NCBI GenBank assembly: GCA_003993805.1 | Contig: RSEF01000001.1 | Location: 59,166,806 to 59,230,805 of the forward strand | Length of the DNA stretch: 64,000 nucleotides | Source: Himantopus leucocephalus | Lineage: Eukaryota > Chordata > Aves > Charadriiformes > Recurvirostridae | Direction: 5' to 3' | Shown here: positions 13,173 to 27,028 of the stretch, piece after piece | Numbering within the stretch: the first letter of the stretch is position 1 | Layout of the letters: every line of letters begins with the position of its first letter | Made by a program: the position numbers and the translations under genes | Notes under the pieces: model-generated | Database searches by the model: none | Told to the model about the DNA's origin: nothing | What the model saw: only the letters and a program-made list of their open reading frames with translations

Positions 13173-15937
13173 ATTCTGAATACTGCAGAAGAATATATTC
13201 TAAATTTGCTCTTGCACCCACTGGCCAGAACAAGCCCACCACTTCCACACCTGCTAACAAGACAAGAGGGTAAAAAAAGGATTCCTGACCGGAAGAAGGA
13301 ACATGAGGAAATGGCATCTTTAGCGGTAAAATACACAGCAAACATTGCAAAACCAAGAGTTGTAAGGACTTGACTAGGAAAACAAGCTTTTTGTCATAGG
13401 TCTACATTAGTAAAGGTGTGAGCTGTTATCAGAGGGCCATTCCTGTAAAACAGACCTCCCTCAATTTATCACCATCTTTCACAGTTCCACCAGCATGTCC
13501 CACCACAGAAGAACTTGTTCCACAGCTTCCTGGTGGTATTAAACCAACTCCTTGACAACCTTACCAGAGCACCGCTATACTGAGAACACCCACAACACCC
13601 TGAGGGCTCTTGATGTTCTGCAGCACACTCCTGGAGACCTAACAGTTAAGTAAATAGCCACAGGCACAACAGCATATGTCTCCTTGACCAGCTCCACATC
13701 TCCATTCTTCTATAACGGCAAGGAGAGAAGGACTGAGGACTGTTTCTCACTCAGCCATCTCCAAATGAGACCCTTAGGTGCTACCACATAGCTTTCTTTT
13801 CTGAGGCTTAAAAAACCTTCCAGCATGAGCCTCTGTCACAAATGTGACAAATTTATATGGCTGCTTTCCCTTGACTTCTCAGGCAACAATAGAAGGCTGC
13901 GGGAACTTGCTGGTGTAGGAGTCCCCACTGCCCAGCTTCAGCAGAATGGCCACAGCCAAGGTCACAGCATCCATGCAAGCTCTCCGGCTTTTGGCATTGC
14001 TGCTCCGACCTGTGGCAACTGAAAAGGCAAGCTACGAACCACATGGAGGAATAAAGGGCAGTGCCACCCACTGCCCTCCCACTTGGGGAACCAGCTGTGA
14101 GCTTAGCTCAGCAGTAGCCTGCATGCCCTTCACAGTGAGCGCTGTAAAACCAAGCCCAGTGGTGCTTTTTATTTCCCCAAGTGCTCCTCCTTCTGCACTG
14201 CATCCCCATGCTCCTTCACTGCCTTTCTGTCAGTGCCCTTGTCCGGGGACCTGCTTCCACTTTGCCGACTGATGTCTGTGACGAAGGCTTCAGAGCTGCC
14301 GCAGCTGAGCACCGAGAGGCAGGATTCCTTCTCCAGGATTTGTGATGATCCAGAAGTGGGTGGCAAAAAGGGAGGCAACCAGCAACAGAGAAAACCAGCC
14401 AGATCCCCAATGGAAGGTGGTAGATGCCTCTCACCTGAGCAGCTCTCCCCTCCCCTGTGCCTAATCCTACCCCTGAATGACTACATACCCTCTGTACTGA
14501 CTCACATGGTACTTCCAGTGCCACCCACTGTTGGGAGTGCCATGCTCTTCTCATTTGGCTCCCTCGCTCTGCCAAACTTTCTTGTTAAGCAATTTCATGG
14601 AACTATAATAAACTATTCCAAATCAATTTCACAGCAGTGCTAAGCTTGTGCCTTCATCAATTCAAACTTGAGCTTTCCATGAAAAATTGCTTGGAGAAAA
14701 AAATACAAATCAGTAAATTAAGTAAACTTCTCACTCTAGCCAGTCAAACTGGGGCCTTTTCCAGAACTAGCATCTTTCCACAGCCACCAGAGAAACTGTG
14801 ACTTGGCACCATCTCCAAGGTACTTGTGTCATCTGACCGGTAGTCTCACATTGGCAAAAAGCAAGACCTCCTCCTCCTCATAGCTACATTAAAACCAAAA
14901 TAGATCTGCAAGCAGAGCTCCCCCAGTATCTCAACTACATGCCTGCAAGGAAAGAGAAGGAAAAGGAAACTGAGACGAGGGCAGCAGAACATGCAGAACC
15001 CCGAAAGATCAGTCCTACTGCACCTCCTGGATCTGGGCAAGTCAAATGCTGGAAAGCCTGGCATCCCACACTCTCCCCCAGAACAGCTATTTGACACGAA
15101 TACATACTAGGCATAGTTGCTAGATGTTCAGATTTATTCAGAGGCCGTAAGCATCCATACTTTGCACCTCAAAGTCTTCACAGTCCCTGGGCATTACTGG
15201 AGAGCATTTTGTCATGGCTTAAGTACCATCTCTTCTAAGCTCTCACCATGTCACACGTCACCATTCAGATGCAGAAGGGCAGCGTCAGCATCTTTGAGAA
15301 GAGGGTGGAAAACATTTCTTGCAGCAGTCTGTGTTTGAGGTACCTCATGTCACTCACAGGGCTTAATCTGTCAGTGATGGATTATTTTAAAAGGGAAGAA
15401 AGCAATGAAAAACATCCTTTTGGGGGGACTACCTTTTATTTATGGCATCTATTACCTACGTGGCTGCATCCTCCCAGAGCTTCATTGCAGTCGACCCTTT
15501 TGCTCCCCATCCAGTTCTGGTTATCACTTGTCTATACCCAGCAACAGGTACACAGCAGCCTTGTTGGACATCTCCCTCTGCCCAGGGCTGAGTTTCCACA
15601 GGAAATAAGCAGATAATCAGTGTAGAATCTAGGTACATCTGCCCAAAACATGTAACGGTCTTGTGACGAAGGAGGTCTCTGGAAGCAGATATCATCTGCT
15701 GGTAAAGTCTGCTTACTGGAAAAACTGCCAACCTCCTTCCTGAAACCACTTCTGGAACTGCTGGCTCCCAGCTTCACACGGGCAGGCGAGAGGCATGTGT
15801 GGCACTGCTGCTAATCTCTTGTGCTTATTAAACAGCCCCAATGTCTTGGCGAAAATCCACCTCTAGAAATTTCATTCTGCCAGCTGAAATTCCTCGTGCA
15901 GCTCCAGTGAGGTGCGGTATTCATCTCCGCTTCGTAC

Positions 15938-16078
15938 TATGTGCTGTTAAACAGTTGCTCTATTTCACCCCAGAGATGGCTGAATTTTAGCGGTGAATTA
16001 AGCCATCCCTTTCTACTTTGTAAAGTGCTTTGGAATTGCAGATAAAAGATACTACAGTCTGTCATAAATAAATGTAAG
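15938..16078 (+). mobile_element. Amniote MIR/CORE-SINE-like 3' part
   Basis: The series GTGCTGTTAAACAGTTGCTC, a CCAGAGATGGCTG block, TTTGTAAAGTGCTTTGG and TAAATAAATGTAAGATG follows the 3' region of old amniote SINEs, whose tail reads TAAAGTGCTTTG and then a TATAAATGTAAG motif. The identification is from memory of such elements and the subfamily is unknown. Confidence 0.55.
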
Positions 16079-16714
16079 ATGCTGACACTGCTACTGGAGG
16101 TAGCCATCTTGCTGAAAAATGATTTCATTTGTGACACTAATAATACAGGGAAGAATGCCGGGCAAGACACTGAAAACTCATTTCCATCTCGTTTTAATAC
16201 AGCTTCAAACACCAGAAAAAAAGCCAGCGTCGAGTCAGCACTTGTGCGTTTTTAACCACTGTCAGGCCACAGAGATTCACGGGTTTTCAGTCCAGTGTGG
16301 CAGCTCTCTTCCACGCCGGCCACACCATCAGTGGGTGAACTCTTTATCCGATTACCTGCCGCCCCACCAGATCCTTAACAAAGACCAACCCCAAGTTCAC
16401 AAAATCTGTTTTTTCAAGCATTTCTCATGGTGCATTACTGCAGAGGGGAGCTCTAATCACCTTACAATCTTTACTCAATCAAGACAGGTGTGGAGACCTG
16501 TTCAGTGTGATATAGGAAGCTCAGAAATCTCTCCACAGGGGTGGAAAAGAGCTTTCTTTGTAGGAAGATGGCTGGCAGCGTTCAATCTGATTGATCATTT
16601 CAAGGGCACTATGGTTAGATTTTAATATTAATTTTATATTAGGGTGCTTGCAGGCTTGAGCAGGGACATTTTTGTTACTTAAATCAGGAGAGAATACATT
16701 GCAGGAATGATAGA

Positions 16715-16770
16715 CCAGGTAGTGGACTGGATAAGCTGACAGGTCTCTGCCATTTCTATTTTCTTTGTTA
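16715..16770 (+). mobile_element. Very old CR1 3'-end remnant (plus orientation)
   Basis: The block GTGGACTGGATAAGCTGACA followed by GGTCTCTGCCATTTCTATTT resembles the forward CR1 3' end, in which GGACTAGATGACCT precedes a GGTCTCTTCCA block and TTCTATG octamers. The octamer tail has decayed. Short and diverged, so tentative. Confidence 0.45.
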
Positions 16771-19700
16771 GTATTTCACTCCCATTTAAGCATTTTAAAT
16801 AACACATTTCTGGATTATCTTTCATTCAAATACTTTAAAAAATATAGTGCACAGTGAATGCACAGTGCAAAAAAAATGACACTAAGGTAACTTAAACCAC
16901 ATTCAAATGTTCATATTCAATTCAAAATCAAATTTTCTAACCTTAACAAAGCAGGAAACCCTTGTCTAACACTGAAAACCAATTTTTGAAGTTTGAAGTG
17001 AAGCTAGCTTTGAGTTATTTGTCCACACCAACAGAAACCTCACTGCTGGATAATTATTTGAAAGCAGAACAAATGCATTCATTTCACACTCTCATAACTC
17101 AAAATTGGATGAACAGGGTTTTTTTCTCAGAATTTTCCAAAATGTTCACCTTTGGACGGAGAATGAAAAAAAAAAAATCAACATGAAACAAAATGTACTT
17201 TAAAAAATTACAGCTACTTGAAAATAGGCCAGTGGAGAGGTCTGTGAGCTGCAGAGGGAGGTCTGGATTCTGCACAGGTAACAGGTGTTCAAAGCCACAG
17301 TTTGGTTTTGTCCCTTTGAGATAAGTATTCAGCTGCCCCACAGATGTGCATATCCACATTTTCCCAAAATTTGGATGCAAGACTCAAGTACACCCTTAAA
17401 GCAATGATTTTGAGAGGAATTTCACGAGCAGCAATGTAGTCAGGAGCGCTCTTAAGCCTTGATTCAGCAAAGCGCTTAACCGCGAGCTTAGCTTGAAATG
17501 TGCACGATGATTTCTTAGACAAAGTGTATATGGCAAAAACCACCGAATGGCAGGTGCCTCTGAAGGGGAACAGACCAGCTGTTTGACGTGGCTCAGCTCC
17601 ATCACACGAGGGTGTAGGACAGAAAGGGGAAAAGAATATCCCGTCAGAAGCTACACCGCAGGAATGGCATTAAGACTGCAGAACGTAACCAAAAAAAAAA
17701 ATCTTATCCCAGACGCACTAGGGTTAATGCCTCGAATCTCTACCAAGAAAGGCCATCTAATAATTATTTTTTTTTCCTTTTGCTCATGAATTTCTGTCAA
17801 CGGTGAACGCTGTCGCGGTCCCCCCACCCCCCGGGAGGGAGCCACTAGGCGGCGAGCTGGGCTGGTGTCTTGTCAAACCGCATCATGAACCCAAATTGCA
17901 TCAAAGAGGAGAGAAGAGAAAGCTGCTCCACAGTTGCACAGGGAGCCATAGCAACGCGGCAGTTCCTATTTTTAAAAACTTGAAAGATAGTAAGAACATT
18001 AAGTCTGAGGGGAGGAAAAAAGAAAAAAAAAAGTACCACGCTTCTATCAGAAAGAAAAAAAAAAAAAAAAGCACGTGTTTCTTACAGGCTTTAGTGATGA
18101 AACCGCATATGGCTACCCATCGATTTGCAGGTGTGCAAGTCAGAAAATATCCACAGCCTCAACAAGCCAGTCCCTGAAGGAAAGAGGCTATTTCTCACCT
18201 TCCCTCAGCTGATCTGCTAAAGCAGGTTTCCAAATTCCCTGGGGCACTTTAAAACCCACAGGACCCCAGCTGCATTTTGTGATCGGGGGAAGATACCGCT
18301 GTAGCTGATGCTAAACCATAGCCAGAGCTGCATTTGCGGTTTCGCACTGCTTCCTTCAGCTCCACCACAGAGGAAGGATTTTGATTCGCTTTTCATGAAA
18401 AGTGGAGAGAGCCTGAATGCACAAGTTAAAGCATATTGTCACCAGCAAGTGAAGTTGCCACGGTATTAACACTAATTGGACTTGGCTGCGGAGCAGGAGA
18501 TGTCTCAGAGGGCTGGAAGCAGAACATGGACATTTTCCCATCTGGAAACTGATGGCGCATACCAAAATTCACTCCCAGCTGGTGGATTTTGGAGGCCTTT
18601 ATGAAAGGGTCTGTCCTCTAATCAAAAGATAACCCTTGCCAAAAACCCATCACTCCACTTGAACCCTCCCATCCTATTTTAATTGCAAAGAGTATGAAAA
18701 ATCCAGCTGTCCACACAGAACAAGTGCCTCCTCTCCCCCTCAGACAAAGCCCAGCTCCACAGGATCAAGGCATCCTGTGGTGCCTGCTGAGGAACAAACA
18801 TTTTTGCTGCCCCCCCATCACATACTCCCTTTGAAAAGCCAGGGATCTGCAGTATCTTACCAGCGTGTTGAGTTGGTTTGATGTTAGACCTTCCTCTGCA
18901 AGACAGCCATGCCTCCCACTGCCCAAGCAGCGCTGCTTAAGGGCTGGGCAAAGCAAGGAGGACAGCCAGGCACAGACCGTGCCCTTCTGCATCGGGCACC
19001 CTGGGCAGCCCACCCGTATGGGGGTGGTTTGGGTCAAGAGCGTCCCCCTCAGCATCCCCCTTCAGGGGACAGAGAAAAAGGAGTGAGAGGAAGCCAACAC
19101 TGCCCCCGAGATGTGGTGGCACATGGATAAATGCTCCCCCCCCCTCCAACTGCTCACCTCCTGGCAGGTGGTGTGACCAACCAGTAGCCCCAGGGTTAAA
19201 AACCCAGCGCCTGTCACCAGGGCTGAACAACCACAACCGGGATCAACGCACACAGGACAAATGAAGTGCAACAGGAGATGTAAGGCAGGGAGGAAAAAAA
19301 AAAGAAAGCTATGGCGGTATGCAAGCAGCAGAGAGTGAGGTGATGTATAACAGGGGATGAGGGGAGGCAGAGACCCCCCAATGGAGGCGGGAGGCGCGGG
19401 CCAGCCCCGGCCTCCAGCTGCTGCTGGAGCGGTGACAGGAACAAGCAGATTTCAGCAGCAGGGATCTCTAATCCATCAGCAGCGCTCACGCCACGTGCTG
19501 CCAGCTAGCACCAGCCTGACAGCAGCCGGACACACCAACCAGCGGGAACATAACGAGCTGCTAACAAGACACCGGCTTAACAGCTCCGAAAGGTCAAAAG
19601 TTACATGTGCTGCCTCACCCTCCATGTTTCTGAAAAGGGCAATTTCTGCATCCGTGGGAACATGCCATTTATACCTTCTCTCCCCTCCTCCCTGGAGTTA

Positions 19701-20550
19701 AGAAGCAAGTCCCAGCACCGTGCCTCCCACTGCTGAAGCGGGGCTTCCCAGCCAGCTGCCAAGCAGGTAGATGCAGTCCCACCACAGCCGGTGACACCTC
19801 AGTGCTGGCCAGTGCTCCTGTCTCTTAGCACGAGGTTAACTCGACAATCCTACAAATGGAGAAAGGGTGACACAAATGGTCCTTTCTCTGTTCCTGCTCT
19901 CAACTCCCTTGCTGCGCTGCGTGAAGGTGTTGTAGCTTACTTGGCTAGGAGACAACACAGAGTGGCTCCATGGTAGTACCTGCAAATGACATATGATGTG
20001 TCCGATGTGGCAGGTGATAGCTGCCGTGACTGGAGAGGATAGGGAAGGAGGCCCTATCCCCTATCCCTCCCTCCAGGAGGTTGGGAGAGACCTGGAAAAC
20101 AAGGAAAGGTGCTGCCTGGGTTGACCTTGGCACTGACCTGGGGAAAGCAGGTCCAGGATGCTATGGGCATGGTGCTGCTCCCAGGTATCAGGGTGGCACA
20201 ACACCCTGAAGAGGCACTGCACCTTTCCAGGGATACATGTAGCCCCTATGGTCTTGAGTCTTCAGGGAAGCAATATATTTGTACAATCCTATTTCAAGCA
20301 CTTTCTCTGCTCACTGACTCACTGTTCAGCTGTCTAAGCCCCAGCAATTCCCAGTTTTCACTAGGGGAATGTGGCCACACGAGAACAGAGGTTGCCCTGG
20401 GTGTTCCAGGGCAAAGAGCTTCCAACCATTCATCAAGGGCTCTTTTGCATTTCTTAACTGGTTGGCATGGAAAGCTCCAGATGAAAGTTAGTATTTCCCC
20501 CAGAGTGGAAGTATCATGTCCAAACAATGCACCAAGCTAGCTTGCCAGCT

Positions 20551-20590
20551 GTTTTCATATTTGAGGAAACTGAGGTGCAGAATTGAACCT
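20551..20590 (-). mobile_element. MIR core fragment
   Basis: The plus-strand text ATTTGAGGAAACTGAGGTGC matches the reverse complement of the MIR core (ACAGATGAGGAAACTGAGGC). Only about 40 bp are recognisable. Confidence 0.45.
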
Positions 20591-22678
20591 ACCTTTGTTC
20601 CCCTCTTAATGTATTTCTTTGCAAAGGCAGTATAATTCCACATTTGTATTTTCATTCCAAAGCAAATGCTTCACTGCACTTTTTATTAAAATGAAATCTG
20701 GTGTGTGCAGCCTGGTGTTAAATGAGAGACTATTAAAGCCAATCAGTGGAGAACTCATTAGTAACCCTACAACAACAAACTAGTAGTTATGGCCCAGCAT
20801 TCACAAGCAGCCATGACAACCAGTAGGAAGAACCCAGGTCTCATTGAAGGCTATAATAAAAACACAGCTTATGTAGACCAACGACTGTGAATATCCATAC
20901 AAAACGGCTGAACTTCTATTCCTCAAATATGTGCCAGAAATCATATTCTTTTCTCATGACTCATCCCTGAATTCCACTCCCAAGAACGCTCCTGTCATTT
21001 AGTTATTTCTTCCCATTTCTAAAATGTAATGAGAAGCACCAATCCCGAGCTCAAGGAAATCTGTCCCATCAATTAAAATAACGAAATAAGCAGAAGGCTG
21101 CCTATAAACACATCCACCTCTGCCCACTCACTTCTCAGCAGCCACGTGAAAGGAGAATAGATGAGCTTTGCAGAATGCCTAGAAGGTTAGCATCTCTCCT
21201 AGGAAGGACCAAGAGCGAAGAACTCCATATCTGAGCATCTCTCCAGAGGAAAACTCTGTTAGAAACTCCATCCCAACCTTTGTAATCTTCTTATCCAGTA
21301 GAAGAAAGCAGAGACTGCAGTGGTTTGCTGGGTGCCCAGGAGAACACCGGCCCTTGAGATAACTATAAACTTGGTAGACTGGAATATTCAAACCAGATTT
21401 CTTTCCAGGAAAATGAAGGAATAAATGAACAGGTAATTATTACAAACAAAACAAAGAATTAAAGAGTGTAACTAAACTGAAAAACAGTATTTGGATATTT
21501 GGACTCCAAATGATCACCTAAGCCTATTATCAGCATAAATTGAGATAAATCCCTCACTAGAGGAAAACCTCCTCAAGGATCATTCAAAAAGAAAACTAAC
21601 AATCCTGTAGAACAAATCTTTCTCAAAGTATCATTTTCCTACTAGTTAGTGGAGTTATCTCACCGGTGGGCTTCTTTCTAGGACAAAATCTGCAGTGTTC
21701 CATGGTCGTGATCATACTTCTGCAGTTCCAGTCTAACACAAAGGAGGACCAGTTTCAAGACAGACAAGAAACAGTTGCTATGAGACCATTATTAATACAA
21801 GAAGATGCAGACCAAACACCTACATTGGCAAGAGATGGCATTTAGATAAAAGTCCGTCTTGTTTCTTTTTGTGCTTGCAGCCATACTTCAAACAAAACTT
21901 TGTTTGCACAAGCTCTTGCAAAAACGAACAAGTGTGAACGTAAGAAGGGGGAAAGGCATGAAGAAACTGAGCTTTCTTTATAAATCTGAGCAACATTCAA
22001 TTCATTTCCTTCTTACTCCATTATACACCCAGATCAACACCAACTGACACCACGTTGAGCAGGACCATCTGATTTTAGCTGCATTCAGAACTACTGCACT
22101 TTCAGAAAAGGAAAAAAAAAAAAGTAAGAAATGGTCAGAGTTCAAAGGCAGATCTTGAAAAATGACTAATTCACAGTCTTAGTGTATAATGTGCCCCAGC
22201 TGAACTAAATTACACATTTTTTTAGTTGGATGTGTCACTCTCTGAAGAATAAAACGGGAAAATTCCTTTATCGCACTGCCTCCCAGCTATGGGCTTGAAG
22301 CAAATTGGACCACTTTGGATTAGCTTCAAGAGTTTCTGAAACACCAGCTACATGGTGTATTATCTGAGGTCACATACACTTTACAGTCTCCCCAGACATC
22401 AAGCCCACGTACATACATTTCTCTATTCTGTGTAGGCATGCGGAGGGGGAACTGTAAGTTACAGATGGCTGAATATAGTATTGCCGGGTCCAGGGCAAGA
22501 CTAAAATTAGTTTTCCAGAACCTTCAGTCCAGTCCAAAGTGAGCTAGACCGTGTCCCAGACATGCAGGTATTGCTGCTGCCTGGTGCACTCAATGCACAA
22601 GTGCTGTGGGATCTTAGTAGGTGGAAGCGGTCAGGGAAGGTACGAAGCAGCCAGATCTGCAGAATTCGTAATACCCCA

Positions 22679-22752
22679 GATAGACAAAGCATGTCAGGAG
22701 AGATTTAAAGACCTGAGATAGACTAAGTATATCAGGAGATGTTTAAAGCTTA
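22679..22752. repeat. 37-bp imperfect tandem duplication, two copies
   Basis: AGATAGACAAAGCATGTCAG at 22679 and AGATAGACTAAGTATATCAG at 22716 begin two 37-bp units that share the following GGAGA and TTTAAAG segments. Several substitutions separate the copies. Confidence 0.8.
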
Positions 22753-25032
22753 GCACATAGTAAATTCCAGTGAGTTCAAAGGGACTTGAAGGTATGAACA
22801 CAGATCACAGCCATTAATCTCTGTAGGTTTTGGTTCAGTGAGGTGAACTCATATCTTCATGTCTGCTTCTTTCCACATCTTGTCCGTCTCCTCTGCCTTT
22901 CCTCCTGCCCAGACTCCAGGCTGTGAGGCTGAGCTTGAAGCTATCACACTTCTATTGAACCTTTGGATTTGTGAAACCAATGGCTTATTTCAGATACCAC
23001 CAGCTTTTTTACATCTAAAGCTGCCTGAAAGTGATTTCACATAAACAGAAAACTAAGCACCAAACTCACTGAAGTAAAACTTTTTAACCATCTCACTTGG
23101 AAGTACAGAGAGGGTGGAAACATTTGTGGGGGGCAGAACCCCCAGACTGGCAGAGCACAGGCCAGCGCCGTGCAAGGCAAAGCGAATATTTGCACTGTGG
23201 TCACAGAAGCAACTGCAACACACTGTAATTATTTCTGAGCTAGCTCAGGTGCCTGCAGCAATCTAGGCAGTGGCAGAACGGAGCTTGGCATGGACTAATT
23301 GACTCCGCTTCTCAGCGAGACTGATGTCGGTATCCAAACTAAGCTGGGTATATCTACACGTATCTGTAATCGTTCCTGTGAATGCTGTACCCAAAGCAGA
23401 CAAGGGAGAAGGAACAGCATGATTTGGGCCATGAAGGTGAGAAGAAAGCTAATATCTTCAAAAGTGACAAGAACTGCTTTCATGTGAGGTGCTCAGGCTT
23501 CAGGGCACATCTACACTGCACAACCGTACTGTCATATCTAAAGACTCAAGAGTCTCTGAGCTGGTGACTTCTGTACAATGCTAAGAAGTGCTATGCAGAC
23601 GGATTTTGTTGGGTCCTCAAAGCAGCGTAGCTATACAGGTATGATGTTATACACAGACTAATATAGTGTCAACAGAACTAATTAGCAGGCGGTCTCTGCA
23701 GAACACTGCATCACATAGCAGGGGACAATGTTTTGTTTTCAGATAACTGCTGAAAAGACACAATACAGCTCCCCCCAAAAATCCCTGTTCATTTGGAAAG
23801 GTAGAATAACAGCCTCCCTTGATGCTACTTCTGATAACTTTATATATGTTAAATATATTTTCCCTGCTTAATCATTCCAGGGATGAATCAACAGAGCAGC
23901 AGAAAACACCCCTTACCCCTAAGCCTAGCTAGGAAGGAAACTGATAAAAGCTTTGGGCACCTTTGGTGGTTCCAAGGCTCGCAGACAGCAAAAAGCCAAT
24001 ATGGGGAATAAGAAGTAAAGGAAATGAGACCTGATAATATGCCAGTAGATCATACAGACAAAGAAGAAATAGAAGATAGCATTATGGATAATATAATGGG
24101 TCAAAGAACAGACTTTTCTTTCAGTCCCCAGCTTTCAGGCAAAGCAAAAATCTGTGTTCTTGTCCACCAGTCCCTCTACCTGCCTAGGATAGTTGACAAT
24201 GAGGGGTCACAGCACACAAACCAATCCATCACATTTACACTGTTCCATAACTCATCATGACAAATGAACAAAGATGCTAAGATCTGTGCGGCCACCTCTC
24301 CTGATGGCTACTGCTTGGATTCCCCTTGTCCTACCACAAAGAGACCAACTTGCCCAAGGATTTTATATATAAAACATTGGAGAATGACAGCTGAGTAGGT
24401 CAGGGGGCATCTGGCTAATTGCACATCCCATGTCTAATTATCTGGGTTGCTTAGTGACACACTAAAAATCCAGCTGGGACAAAAAGGAAGATCTAGTAAT
24501 CAGAGTGTTGTTCTAGAGGTTGTTCCACCACAGGCTTTCTCTATGACCTTAAACAGGCATCTTAGCACTGTTTCTTAAGAAAATCTAAATCTGCATCAAA
24601 ACAAGATGCTTATTCAAATAGGTTTTCCCTATTTTTAAATGCCCTTTTCCATCTAGAAAAACTTGCTGTTCTGATGGAGGTACCTATTTACAGAGTTACA
24701 GACCCATTCATGCAAAGACACACCAAGAAGTTCAGTGCTGTTATGAAAGCAAAATATTGTGCATTGAGGGGCACACTCAAATTTTTGCACTATGCCTTCA
24801 TTGTTCCTTTTTGTCATGCTGGCTTGCCCACTGTGTTGTATGGAGGCTTTCTAAGGGGGTGACAGTACTGCCACTCATGATGCACAGCAAACTGAGTCCC
24901 ACCACACCTTCCCTTGCCCAGGTTCTGGCCAACCCCACCCACTGACCCGAAGCACCACATACCCTACCAGAATTATTCTGGTCGCAAAGGTCCTCTCCGA
25001 CCCTTTTTTTGTAAGGCTGGCCCAGCCTATTC

Positions 25033-25637
<605 letters not shown>

Positions 25638-25670
25638 CTAGAATAGGAAGTCAAAGAGAGGAAGAGAGAA
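25638..25670 (-). other. GRIN2B: 3' splice acceptor and polypyrimidine tract of the GRIN2B exon
   Basis: On the minus strand the exon is preceded by a long run of C and T ending in CTATTCTAG, a strong acceptor. The AG occupies 25639-25638 and the exon begins with GAT (Asp138). A TTTGAC motif with its A at 25651 is rather close to serve as branch point; a second TTTGACC with its A at 25692 lies beyond the tract at a more usual distance. The branch-point choice is inference. Confidence 0.93.
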
Positions 25671-26990
25671 AAAAAAGAAAACAAGAATAGGTCAAAGGAA
25701 ATAAACAGCATTCCTAGTCAACCCATTGAGCATGGAGGGGGAGGCATGCAGTCAGACACTTCATGTCTCGGCCAGAGCTTAAGCATTTTTAAGTTTTAAA
25801 AATTTAGAATTTAAGTGAAGCAAGTGGGAAGGAAGTAAAAGCCTTTTTATGGCCAGCTGTCCTTATTTTATTTTTAAAGGCAGGTTGCCGAAATTACTTA
25901 AAGGTTTCAAATGTTAGGCATGATTCTAACAGACAGGGAACAAGTGGTACACAAGTGAGAACAGAAAAAGACAATATGTACAAAATATTCCATGGCTGCA
26001 GAAATTAAGAGCTTTAATCCTGGGATTATCATAACATTATATGTAGTATAAACAGGATACACAGCAACTTTGATATTGATTTAGTTTGGAACAGTCACTC
26101 TAGTTTGAGCATCCAGACTGAAGTACAACTAGAGTAGGCAAAACCATTGGACACAAATAGCTCTGAGAACATCCACTGCAAGCTCCCCTCAAGGCAAGCA
26201 GTAGCACGGAGTGCTACAACTGTGAAGGCTCAGTCTCAGAACAATATAAACATAGTAAAATGGAAAAAAATAAAATTCTAAGCTATCATGGGTTTTGTTT
26301 ATACCATGTTTTAGAGAAATATCAGCTCAATATTTCTCTTGGTATTGCTTTCATACCCTTCTACCACATCAAGTTCATCTTTGCAAGAATCAGAACTTGT
26401 ATCATTTTATAACCTCCAAGACTCCAATGGAGTTTTGTTCAGATCTCGGCTCTCCCATGGCATAGCATAAGCCTTTTTTGTCCTGGGATTTCAAAAGACA
26501 CCAGGCTTGCAATTTGTTACAGATCCAGTAAAATCTAAATGCCTGCTTTTGCCCAATTCATGATGGAAAGGAATGGAAAAAGCATCTGCCAATATGCTCT
26601 CTTATGGATTGATCTTCTGTCTTTTAAAATCAACTGCGAACTCCCACTGACTTCTGTAGAGTAGGATTAGATCACAAGCAAACAAATAAAAAAAGGGGAG
26701 AATTAAATTATATCTCTCTGCAGAGATTCCTATTACAATAAGAAATTTCTCCAAATCCAATCACCACTTTTAGGAATGAGGTAGCAGCCCCGCCTTCTTT
26801 CGATAAGCCAGAAGAGCTGAACCAGAGATACAAAAGGAGGTAGTCAGGAGTTTTAGACCCGGGAAAACTCATTGTGCAAATGTCTCAAGACATTAGCTCA
26901 AGATATTCACATTTAGAACAGCTTTCTACCAAATTCACTCTCCGACAGCCTGGCAGGTAAAGCTGTTTTTCAGCAGGGATGCCAGTTAAT

Positions 26991-27028
26991 CATCCATCCA
27001 TCCATCCATCCATCCATCCATCCATCCC
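26991..27028. repeat. Tetranucleotide microsatellite (CATC)n
   Basis: Nine uninterrupted CATC units, ending in CC. It lies about 1.35 kb upstream of the GRIN2B exon in the gene's reading direction, within intron. Confidence 0.96.

Larger units (their letters stand above)
1..25032 (-). other. GRIN2B: GRIN2B intron downstream of the exon (partial, 5' part)
   Basis: About 25 kb follow the donor in the direction of transcription without a second recognisable GRIN2B exon. The stretch holds CR1 fragments at 0.9, 9.1, 11.4 and 16.7 kb, MIR/CORE-SINE relics at 10.0, 15.9 and 20.6 kb, tandem duplications at 13.0 and 22.7 kb and a perfect 11-bp hairpin at 2.34 kb. The intervals 1.0-2.3, 2.4-9.0, 13.2-15.9, 16.8-20.5, 20.6-22.6 and 22.8-25.0 kb contain short open frames in all frames but no family I recognise. 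Confidence 0.82.

Noticed and set aside
16119..16625. 168-codon open frame on the plus strand
   Set aside because: No family resemblance; begins beside a SINE-like relic. Treated as chance.
22757..22790. Similarity to a short amniote repeat segment (CAGTGAGTTCAAAGGGACTT); a related-looking piece near 26644
   Set aside because: Too short and diverged to assign to a family.
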